Shown in pieces: positions 1 through 5,270 of a stretch of DNA of 5,270 nt. The position numbers and the translations under genes were made by a program. The stretch's first letter is position 1. Every line of letters begins with the position of its first letter. The notes beneath the pieces are model-generated. The model was not told the DNA's origin and ran no database searches. It was given only the letters and a program-made list of their open reading frames with translations. The stretch is from Archaeoglobales archaeon (GTDB taxonomy: Archaea; Halobacteriota; Archaeoglobi; Archaeoglobales; Archaeoglobaceae): NCBI GenBank assembly GCA_003662985.1, contig QMZD01000148.1, positions 1-5,270 on the forward strand, read 5' to 3'.

Positions 1-240
1 CCTATTGATGATGTTTTACTATTCCATAAAAATGACAAAAGTGTATTTTATTTAGCCGTAAAATCCTCAATTTCTTTTTTATTTGATTTCCCCTTCCTGA
101 GAATCTATTACTCTTGTCGTGTATGGTTGGAAGAAGCAATTACTAAGTGTGTATTAAATCAATCAGAAACTTGCAACAGAATAAAGCAGTATGTAAGGCT
201 GACTATCCTTTGTCAGGAGCTAAGTCTAAAAAATATCTGA
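1..240 (+). CDS. C-terminal part of an unrecognised protein (5' end outside the window)
   Basis: Frame 1 is open from the first base of the window to a TGA at 238-240, giving 79 residues with no stop. This is unlikely by chance in DNA this AT-rich. There is no ATG in this frame, so the real start should lie to the left of the window. The translation begins PIDDVLLFHKND and ends ELSLKNI. It has a hydrophobic/aromatic patch (SISFLFDFPFLRIYY, about residues 23-37) and a more charged C-terminal part with several scattered cysteines that form no recognisable metal-binding pattern. I do not recognise a family and assign no function. It has the same orientation as the membrane protein gene that follows, but a 167-base gap with possible terminator-like structure argues against close coupling. 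The alternative is a chance open frame or a gene remnant. Confidence 0.45.
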   Translation, partial: PIDDVLLFHKNDKSVFYLAVKSSISFLFDFPFLRIYYSCRVWLEEAITKCVLNQSETCNRIKQYVRLTILCQELSLKNI

Positions 241-262
241 AGAGTCCTAAAATTGTTTACTG

Positions 263-278
263 ATAAAATATATTTTAT
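263..278. repeat. 16-bp perfect AT-only palindrome
   Basis: ATAAAATATATTTTAT reads identically on both strands. It lies 22 bases past the stop of the left-edge frame and about 130 bases before the membrane protein gene. It could be a TATA-like promoter element, a binding site for a dimeric regulator, or just a product of very AT-rich sequence. No second copy is visible in the window, so a regulatory role is unsupported. Confidence 0.35.
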
Positions 279-357
279 TAATGGTTTTATACTTTACATA
301 ACTCCATCAAACTATCACTGTTAAATACAAGTAAAATGAAGATTTCAGACAGATTTT

Positions 358-385
358 CGATTCATAAATCGTTTATTTCTTTTTC
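358..385 (+). terminator. Small hairpin plus T-rich tract, possible terminator
   Basis: CGATT (358-362) and AATCG (367-371) form a perfect 5-bp stem around a 4-base loop. The following bases, 372-385, are almost all pyrimidine and mostly T. Hairpin plus T-run is the layout of an intrinsic terminator, and a T-rich tract alone can terminate archaeal transcription. The stem is short and AT-rich, and it ends only about 37 bases before the next gene. The same stretch could therefore instead be part of the promoter of the membrane protein gene. Confidence 0.25.
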
Positions 386-407
386 AACATTCTATTAATG
401 ATTCTTG

Positions 408-1034
408 ATGTGGGGAATAGTTCTCATTGGGCTTCTAGTATTCGTACTCTATCATTATAAACCTAGAACATCCGATAAGGACGGTCAATTCAAGAATGCT
501 CTTTTGTGGTCTGAATGGGGAAAACGGTTTGCTACTGGTCAAGCCATCGTAATAATCTGGTTGATGTATGGCTCAGAAGTTTTATGGGCTCTTAAGGAGA
601 GTAATGTCGATACAGATCTTGACGTTCTTCTCATCCTTTTTACAGTCCCAGCATCTACAGGTGCCCACATGCTTAGTGCAAGCTCCATAACGTTTTTCAC
701 ATTCTCAATTCTCCTTCCTCTAATCTTCACTTGGCTGATTCACAGGGAACTCGTCAGACCTCTAAGCGAGGATAGAATTCCAAGCAGGAGGAACTCTCGC
801 TTCGTGTTTGTAGCTGGGCTGCTCTTCTTGATGCTACTCATAACCCCAATAATTGCGGTTATACCTCGCCATGGAGTTTCAGTAATCTGGATTTTTCTCC
901 GAACACTCTCCTTGATGATGCCTATCTTCTATGTCTTGTTTATGGCCAGCATCTTTTCAATAGGCGTGACACTGCATGAAATAAGAAAACTACGAACACA
1001 GCACAGCTTTATAATAAATCAAAATCTGGCATAA
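408..1034 (+). CDS. Unrecognised multi-pass membrane protein, about 208 residues
   Basis: The frame begins after a TGA at 399-401. Adjacent candidate starts are TTG (405) and ATG (408); ATG is chosen because it is the stronger codon. No Shine-Dalgarno sequence is evident upstream. Residue numbers below count from the ATG. Hydrophobic segments, judged by eye, lie at about 2-16, 44-62, 70-82 (short and less certain), 93-112, 132-152 and 160-189, suggesting five or six membrane spans. The loops are charged: KPRTSDKDGQ follows the first span, HRELVRPLSEDRIPSRRNSR lies between the fourth and fifth, and the tail after the last span is basic (HEIRKLRTQH). No catalytic motif, transporter signature or nucleotide-binding motif is visible, and I do not recognise a family. 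The C-terminus faces the large minus-strand gene across a 280-base spacer. The two genes are convergent, so they are not in one operon. Codon usage and length look like a real gene; the function is unknown. Confidence 0.8.
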   Translation: MWGIVLIGLLVFVLYHYKPRTSDKDGQFKNALLWSEWGKRFATGQAIVIIWLMYGSEVLWALKESNVDTDLDVLLILFTVPASTGAHMLSASSITFFTFSILLPLIFTWLIHRELVRPLSEDRIPSRRNSRFVFVAGLLFLMLLITPIIAVIPRHGVSVIWIFLRTLSLMMPIFYVLFMASIFSIGVTLHEIRKLRTQHSFIINQNLA

Positions 1035-1314
1035 AGCCCTTAAGGTAAAAGTTGCAAAAATATAAGAGAGGCACTAAAGATATGTGAATTACCAAAAGAC
1101 CAATTTACCATAATCCAAAATCCAATCCAGAGACTAAGTTATAGACATTCACTCGACTAATCCACGATTAAAATTAAAAGTAACAGACAATAAATGTAGT
1201 AAAGGCAAGGTAGATTAGCGAGTTGGCTGGTAAGCGTGGTTGACAGAAAACCAACCAGCGGCAATATGATCAAAACTGGAAGAAAGACACTTATAAACCG
1301 AAAAACTAAAGTAA
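1035..1314. other. Gene-free spacer between convergent genes
   Basis: This stretch of 280 bases separates the stop of the membrane protein gene from the stop of the large minus-strand gene. Open frames are short and lack plausible starts. The only clear structure is the bulged hairpin at 1226-1259. On the minus strand just past the large gene, positions 1310-1298 read TTTAGTTTTTCGG. This is a T-rich run that might help end its transcript. No tRNA-like or CRISPR-like repeat pattern is visible. Confidence 0.6.
1226..1259. repeat. Bulged inverted repeat (hairpin) in the convergent spacer
   Basis: The right arm AACCAACCAGC (1249-1259) pairs fully with two left-arm blocks: TGGTT (1237-1241) across a 7-base loop, and GCTGGT (1226-1231). 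Bases 1232-1236 (AAGCG) bulge out. That makes 11 base pairs in total, unusually GC-rich for this spacer. It lies about 55 bases beyond the stop of the large minus-strand gene and about 190 beyond the stop of the membrane protein gene. No T-run follows immediately on either strand, so a classical intrinsic terminator is not supported. A 3'-end-stabilising or processing structure is possible. Confidence 0.4.
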
Positions 1315-4300
1315 TTATTTAGATAATGTAGAGTTCAGTTCATTTAGTACTGAAATAAACCATTTATTAATGCTTTTTCCTTTTGTTCTCCAGATCTTTG
1401 ATGGTATGGTGAATCTGGCGTTGTAATCCACCTTGATATCTTGAGCTGATGAACTAACCATATGAAAGGCTTCAATAACTTGCTTAAGATCTTCACCTAT
1501 GCTCACGATGTACATTCTTTGCAGTATTTCCTCAGATAATCTCTCGATCTGTTCATCAGTTAATGTGGTAGAGTGAAGGGTAGTGAAATCTGTAGATGAA
1601 CCTTCAGTCTCAACCACACATAATAAGTATCTATTGGTATGATAGACCGCGTTCTCTGCTTGCGTCAATGTCATTGTTACTGTGTTTCCCCTAGTCGCCT
1701 TCACCTCAACTTCAAACCGTGCCAAAATCAAGCCTGTTTGAACTCTTCTAATCTCGATTCCGAGGATGCCGTAATCTAACTCCTCAACGTGTTTGCTAAG
1801 ATAAGCGTCGAAGTCGTGACCTTTCCATGCTGGAATTACCTTGAAGCCATATTCCCCAAATCTTAACTTTTCAAAAACCCTTCGAACAGCTCTTTCGATT
1901 AGTAGCCCAAAAATTCGATTTCGCCTATTGAACTGGTTTCTTTCCCTCTCTTCATAGACGAAACGACTCAGTAAATGTACCGGTTCAACCCCCCGGAGTT
2001 GACTTAGTTCGTAGAGCTGATTAAGATTATCAATTAAGGTCTGTTCTGCGTCACTCTTTCCGCCAGTTATCAACCAACTCGTTATTTCAAGTAGGCTGAA
2101 CCCAAAATTCTGTTGTAAAAACATTCGAGCTTTTTCATCACATAATATTGAGGGTTGAAGCTCCTTTAGATAATCGATAAGATTATCCTTTGATGGTCTA
2201 TTTGCGTTAAAATAACGGTGACCCTTACCATCTTCAGAAACAGTAATGACCCATTCATTACGCTTTAACTGATCTAACCATAAACAAGGGTATATCTGGA
2301 AATCTCTGCTTTTACCCTCTATTGGAGCATAACCTAAATACCTGACTCCCATCAAATCGGCTTTAATAGTCTTTGACTTTCGCCATGAGTTGTCGCGAGG
2401 TACAAGATAACCTAGCACAAAGTTCAAAATAGCCTTCGTTAGTTCGCGTTTCATCTTTTTCTTAGCATATTCCAATACTTTGTCGAAAGATACCACCTTA
2501 GAAACGGTTGCCCTTGATATGTATTTTGCTGATGTATACGGTGGCGGGTGAATTATTTTGATTGGTGTACAACTCATTTCCCTTATCTGATCCTCTGAAA
2601 GCTCTGTTTCTTCACGAAAGAAAAGATTTGGTTGAATTATCTTGGCAGCAACCATACGGTCTCTAATCAGAGTTAAATCAGTAACATCCTCGGAATATCC
2701 CTTTGAAAGCTTCACATCACTAGGCCATATCCCTGTGTGTTCTCTGGCCTCCTCTTCCAAGAACAAATCGGGTGGTACAAGGTACCTCTTTCCTAAATCC
2801 TCCAATACATTGTTTTCGCGGAGAAAGGGAAGATCATGCAATGGATATTCTTTTCCTAGGAGTTCAACATCCTTATTTTGAAGCAACCACTTCTCAAATT
2901 CCATAACACCTCGTTTATATCTTTCAGTATCAATCTCTCTCGATTTAAGTGCTTGTTTCCATTTTCTGTGTATTGTGTTGTAAAGAAGATTTAAAGCTCC
3001 TTTCTCATTCATTACCTCCATTCCCAAGGATTGAAAATGTTGTTTAAGCACATCTTCATTTGAGAACTCCTTATGTAATAATCTTTCAGATAGAGGTTCA
3101 AATAGATCCTTAGATATCTTCTTTAAAGAGTCTGGAACACCATTGTCTATGAACAACTCGTTTGGCATCTTAAAATTGCCATTCTGGTTACAATAAATCG
3201 CCTTCTTCAAAAACTCCGGGGTTTGCCTTCTTTTAGATCTATAATATTCACCTAACTTATAGAGATATTTAAGGAATTCTAAGGCTTTATTATTAACTTT
3301 TAGAGGAGTCTCCATTTTTAAATTGGCAAGATTTTCAAAGTTCTTTACTCTGTCCACTAAATTTTCAAACGTCTGCTCATTTCCAACATTTACCCCGAGA
3401 GATTTCCAACACTCTCTGATGTCATACCATTCCTTAATCAAAACTTGTGTTGGAACTTTTAAACCAAGATGACGGGTTAACCACCAAATTGCTTTAATAA
3501 ACTTCTCATCATCGAATAAATCGGAACCAACATGCGGGTTTGGGAAATAAACAAACTTGGGCTCTATGAATTCTATCTCGTTTGTTTTAGGGTCACCCAC
3601 CACTTCAACAATGTTCAGTTGTGATATTCCCTCAACTATAGTAGAGAACGTTTGGTTCCAGTACTCCTGGTATGGTCTTTCTCTTGAAGGTGCACCAATC
3701 TTAAAAAGCGACTCTTTCTTTCTTATATTACTGTCTAGAGCCCATCTACATAATTCTTTCATTAAGCTAGTTAGAGTCTGAAGAATCTGCTTTAGCTCTT
3801 CGATTTGGTCTTCTCGATAATTCAAATCAGATCTTTTGTCAGACACTCTGAAAGGGGCATCTAATACAACGGGAAAGGGTAAATCCTTGGTTTCCGCAAG
3901 CGGAAACATACGGAATAATCGTGGAACATCACCAAGTTCTAAGAAGGTTTGGTTATTACTATGATAAGGAACGGCTACCTTTATCTTGGAGTCAATCGAT
4001 GAGACGACTACCAAGTCGCTTTTTATGTCTTGACTGCCTATTCTTAACAACTCAATCTTTATCGGCTGGGATTGGAGAGTTCTTCTCTCAATAATCTGAT
4101 AGACTCTCGTCTGACCATCTTGAACAATTTTTACCTTCATCTTTGGTTCAGTAAAAGCAATAACAAAATATACCGTATCCCTTAAGCATTTTAATCCTTT
4201 GAGTGCTACATTATGCCCTTCATCGTCAAGAAAGTATTCAAATTGTGTAAGATCATGTTTTAAAGATGGACCGGGATAGTCCAACTTATTGCCACAGTTC

Positions 4301-4812
4301 TCAATATTCTCCGCAATATATGCAATGGTTAATTCATCATTCACTTGGAAGTCCCTATCAAGTAACATTTCAAACGTTTTTTCAATCTTAACGGTATCAT
4401 CTCTTAACCATCCTTTTACCTTCACCTTTCTAGAGAGTACATGAGTTGTGATGAAGCCCTCAGCAAACTGACCTACCATATTAGGATCTTCAAGACGTTT
4501 ACTCGACTTACCGTGTATTAAAGCATAAATATCATCAAGAGAAAATGGTCCAGCATTATGCTCAAAAAGTAGTCGATTTTCATTCAAAACAAAATCAACT
4601 TCAAATTCTTTCTTATTTTGGTTCCTTGCCACATCACGAGCATTCTGTATAAGTTCCCAGATCCATTTGACCTCTACAAGATTCCTTTTATCAAGTCCAA
4701 GCCAGTTATTCATCTTCTTAAGAATCTCTCTGGCTGCTTCTCTAGCGGATGCTTCTGTTCTCTTTTGACGAAGCAGTTCGCTGGGTTTAAGATCTGTAGT
4801 CAACCCCTTCAC
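1315..4812 (-). CDS. Sacsin-like Hsp90-type ATPase fused to a DUF3883 (NO VEIN C-terminal) nuclease-like domain
   Basis: The gene encodes 1165 residues. Its start is GTG at 4812: the frame stays open to a TAA at 4864-4866, but no ATG, GTG or TTG lies in that extension, and no well-spaced Shine-Dalgarno is seen. Residues about 15-330 match the sacsin N-terminal, Hsp90-like GHKL ATPase. Visible landmarks are the N-box helix (E53, Q56, N57, D60), HNAGPF (85-90) in the G1 position, the GKSSK segment (101-105), GQFAEGF (114-120) in the G2 position, and the FPL...LPFPVVLDAPF stretch (303-321) typical of this family. Residues about 333-960 are mostly unassigned. The part around WLDQLKRNEWV (845-855) resembles the block often found before DUF3883. 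Residues about 965-1070 are DUF3883-like with a PD-(D/E)XK signature: G998-x-D1000, then E1036-x-K1038, then LTQAEN (1049-1054). About 95 C-terminal residues are unassigned. Plant NO VEIN shares this order of domains. Family knowledge suggests ATP-driven conformational change. DNA or RNA cleavage, and a role in defence, are inferences. No partner gene is adjacent on this strand. Confidence 0.9.
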   Translation of the reverse strand: MKGLTTDLKPSELLRQKRTEASAREAAREILKKMNNWLGLDKRNLVEVKWIWELIQNARDVARNQNKKEFEVDFVLNENRLLFEHNAGPFSLDDIYALIHGKSSKRLEDPNMVGQFAEGFITTHVLSRKVKVKGWLRDDTVKIEKTFEMLLDRDFQVNDELTIAYIAENIENCGNKLDYPGPSLKHDLTQFEYFLDDEGHNVALKGLKCLRDTVYFVIAFTEPKMKVKIVQDGQTRVYQIIERRTLQSQPIKIELLRIGSQDIKSDLVVVSSIDSKIKVAVPYHSNNQTFLELGDVPRLFRMFPLAETKDLPFPVVLDAPFRVSDKRSDLNYREDQIEELKQILQTLTSLMKELCRWALDSNIRKKESLFKIGAPSRERPYQEYWNQTFSTIVEGISQLNIVEVVGDPKTNEIEFIEPKFVYFPNPHVGSDLFDDEKFIKAIWWLTRHLGLKVPTQVLIKEWYDIRECWKSLGVNVGNEQTFENLVDRVKNFENLANLKMETPLKVNNKALEFLKYLYKLGEYYRSKRRQTPEFLKKAIYCNQNGNFKMPNELFIDNGVPDSLKKISKDLFEPLSERLLHKEFSNEDVLKQHFQSLGMEVMNEKGALNLLYNTIHRKWKQALKSREIDTERYKRGVMEFEKWLLQNKDVELLGKEYPLHDLPFLRENNVLEDLGKRYLVPPDLFLEEEAREHTGIWPSDVKLSKGYSEDVTDLTLIRDRMVAAKIIQPNLFFREETELSEDQIREMSCTPIKIIHPPPYTSAKYISRATVSKVVSFDKVLEYAKKKMKRELTKAILNFVLGYLVPRDNSWRKSKTIKADLMGVRYLGYAPIEGKSRDFQIYPCLWLDQLKRNEWVITVSEDGKGHRYFNANRPSKDNLIDYLKELQPSILCDEKARMFLQQNFGFSLLEITSWLITGGKSDAEQTLIDNLNQLYELSQLRGVEPVHLLSRFVYEERERNQFNRRNRIFGLLIERAVRRVFEKLRFGEYGFKVIPAWKGHDFDAYLSKHVEELDYGILGIEIRRVQTGLILARFEVEVKATRGNTVTMTLTQAENAVYHTNRYLLCVVETEGSSTDFTTLHSTTLTDEQIERLSEEILQRMYIVSIGEDLKQVIEAFHMVSSSAQDIKVDYNARFTIPSKIWRTKGKSINKWFISVLNELNSTLSK

Positions 4813-4897
4813 ATAAATATCGTTAACGGCATAACCTTTTGAACTTTTCGGGTAGGAACTTCTTTATCCAACCTTTGCAATATCTGATTCTACTTGA
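4813..4897 (-). promoter_or_regulatory. Upstream region of the large gene, with an 8-bp palindrome
   Basis: Any promoter of the large minus-strand gene should lie here or just beyond. The only distinct element is CGTTAACG (4821-4828), a perfect 8-bp palindrome 8 bases upstream of the GTG start. The purine-rich AAAAGG on the minus strand lies about 22 bases before the start, too far for a normal ribosome binding site. No convincing TATA box or -35/-10 pair can be assigned by eye. Confidence 0.25.
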
Positions 4898-5125
4898 GAG
4901 TCTCTTAAATGTGGTTTGGACGAGTTTGAGGAGTTTATCAGAAGATACAACCTACAGTACGCTTTGAATGAGGCTTTTTATTAACTAAGTAAGGCACAGG
5001 AACAGAAAGGAGCGAAACCCTCAGATTACCTTACGGACTACATTAAGACATTGGATGAATAAGAAAAGGACATTCTCTTAGACTTCTTTGAAGAGATACA
5101 GAAGACAAAACGATCTGAACAGTAA
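4898..5125 (+). pseudogene. Probable decayed gene, frame broken by two TAA codons
   Basis: One frame reads like protein: ESLKCGLDEFEEFIRRYN at the left, then LSKAQEQKGAKPSDYL and TDYIKTLDE, and finally EKDILLDFFEEIQKTKRSEQ before a TAA at 5123-5125. It is interrupted by TAA at 4982-4984 and at 5060-5062, and a TGA at 4895-4897 precedes it. The pieces have no start codon of their own. The acidic, helical composition stays consistent across both stops, which suggests a once-continuous gene of at least 75 residues that has decayed. I cannot name the family. The piece is divergent from the large gene and may mark an accessory region with turnover. A chance coding-like frame cannot be excluded. 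Confidence 0.4.
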
Positions 5126-5181
5126 AAGTAGCTGGCATGTCCTGTAGATCCTCGGAACCTTGCAATCTTTTAGCCTTTTCC

Positions 5182-5270
5182 TTATGTTTCTCTCTTTCGA
5201 ACTTCTTCCAGTATTGCGGTTAGGTGGCCTAATTCCTTTTCGGTCCTGTATACCATACTTATTAAAAGCC
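5182..5270 (-). CDS. Short frame entering from the right edge, possible gene end or remnant
   Basis: On the minus strand a frame is open from the window edge to a TAA at 5182-5184, with an internal ATG at 5256. From that ATG it reads MVYRTEKELGHLTAILEEVR and then KRET, so it is either the last roughly 29 residues of a gene lying to the right or a 24-residue start that ends early. An overlapping minus-strand frame carries on with a similar charged composition (KKFEREKHKEKAKRLQG, from about 5208 downward). A frameshift in a decayed gene is therefore also possible. The evidence is only composition over a very short stretch. Confidence 0.2.
   Translation of the reverse strand, partial: LLISMVYRTEKELGHLTAILEEVRKRET

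Noticed and set aside
539..730. 63-residue open frame on the minus strand
   Set aside because: It lies wholly inside the membrane protein gene on the opposite strand and its basic, low-complexity translation looks like a shadow.
1044..1160. Open frame in the convergent spacer reading REALKICELPKDQFTIIQN
   Set aside because: The composition is passable, but it has only 38 codons, no usable start codon and no ribosome binding site. It is too weak to list as a gene or remnant.
1288..1299. TTATAAA-like TATA box near the end of the large gene
   Set aside because: It matches an archaeal TATA motif by eye but no gene starts at a suitable distance downstream on either strand.
2642..2881. 79-residue open frame on the plus strand
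   Set aside because: It is antisense to the large gene, with a serine-rich translation and no motif; a shadow of the coding strand.
3557..3781. 74-residue open frame on the plus strand
   Set aside because: It is antisense to the middle region of the large gene with no independent support.
4618..4842. 74-residue open frame on the plus strand
   Set aside because: It is antisense to the ATPase domain of the large gene and runs only slightly past its start; composition is not gene-like.
4871..5169. Loose similarity between ACCTTTGCAATATCT (4871-4885) and CCTTGCAATCTT (5159-5170), considered as a direct repeat
   Set aside because: The match is short and gapped, with no target-site or element structure between the copies.
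5043..5219. Minus-strand open frame of 58 codons, antisense to the broken plus-strand frame
   Set aside because: It has no good start, and its second half is the complement of the more protein-like plus-strand frame. Only its first part is mentioned, as a possible frameshifted continuation of the right-edge frame.
1..5270. CRISPR array, tRNA, rRNA or insertion sequence ends
   Set aside because: No regularly spaced repeat, cloverleaf-like sequence or transposase-like frame was seen anywhere in the window.

Overview
This is an AT-rich prokaryotic window dominated by one very long gene. The sequence alone does not identify the host. The lack of clear Shine-Dalgarno sites before either main gene, the GTG start of the large gene and the AT-rich spacers would suit an archaeon or an AT-rich bacterium. 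That is a weak inference, because there is no rRNA, tRNA or taxonomic marker gene here.

Layout, left to right. Positions 1-240 (+) hold an open frame that enters from the left edge and probably is the C-terminal end of an unrecognised gene. Positions 241-407 are an AT-rich spacer with a 16-bp perfect palindrome and a small hairpin followed by a T-rich stretch. Positions 408-1034 (+) encode an unrecognised membrane protein of about 208 residues. Positions 1035-1314 are a gene-free spacer between convergent genes, containing a bulged hairpin. Positions 1315-4812 (-) encode a 1165-residue protein. Its N-terminus is a sacsin/Hsp90-like (GHKL/HATPase) domain and its C-terminus is a DUF3883 (NO VEIN C-terminal) domain with an intact PD-(D/E)XK-type nuclease signature. 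Positions 4813-5270 hold no intact gene. They contain a coding-like frame on the + strand broken by two TAA codons, probably a decayed gene, and a short coding-like frame entering from the right edge on the - strand.

The large protein is the centre of interest. An ATPase of the sacsin/NO VEIN type fused to a restriction-like nuclease domain is the architecture expected of a stand-alone nucleic-acid-acting, possibly anti-invader, protein. It has no operon partner in this window: its neighbours are a convergent membrane protein gene and degraded sequence. A single-gene system in an accessory region is therefore the most economical reading. A functional link to the membrane protein is unproven.
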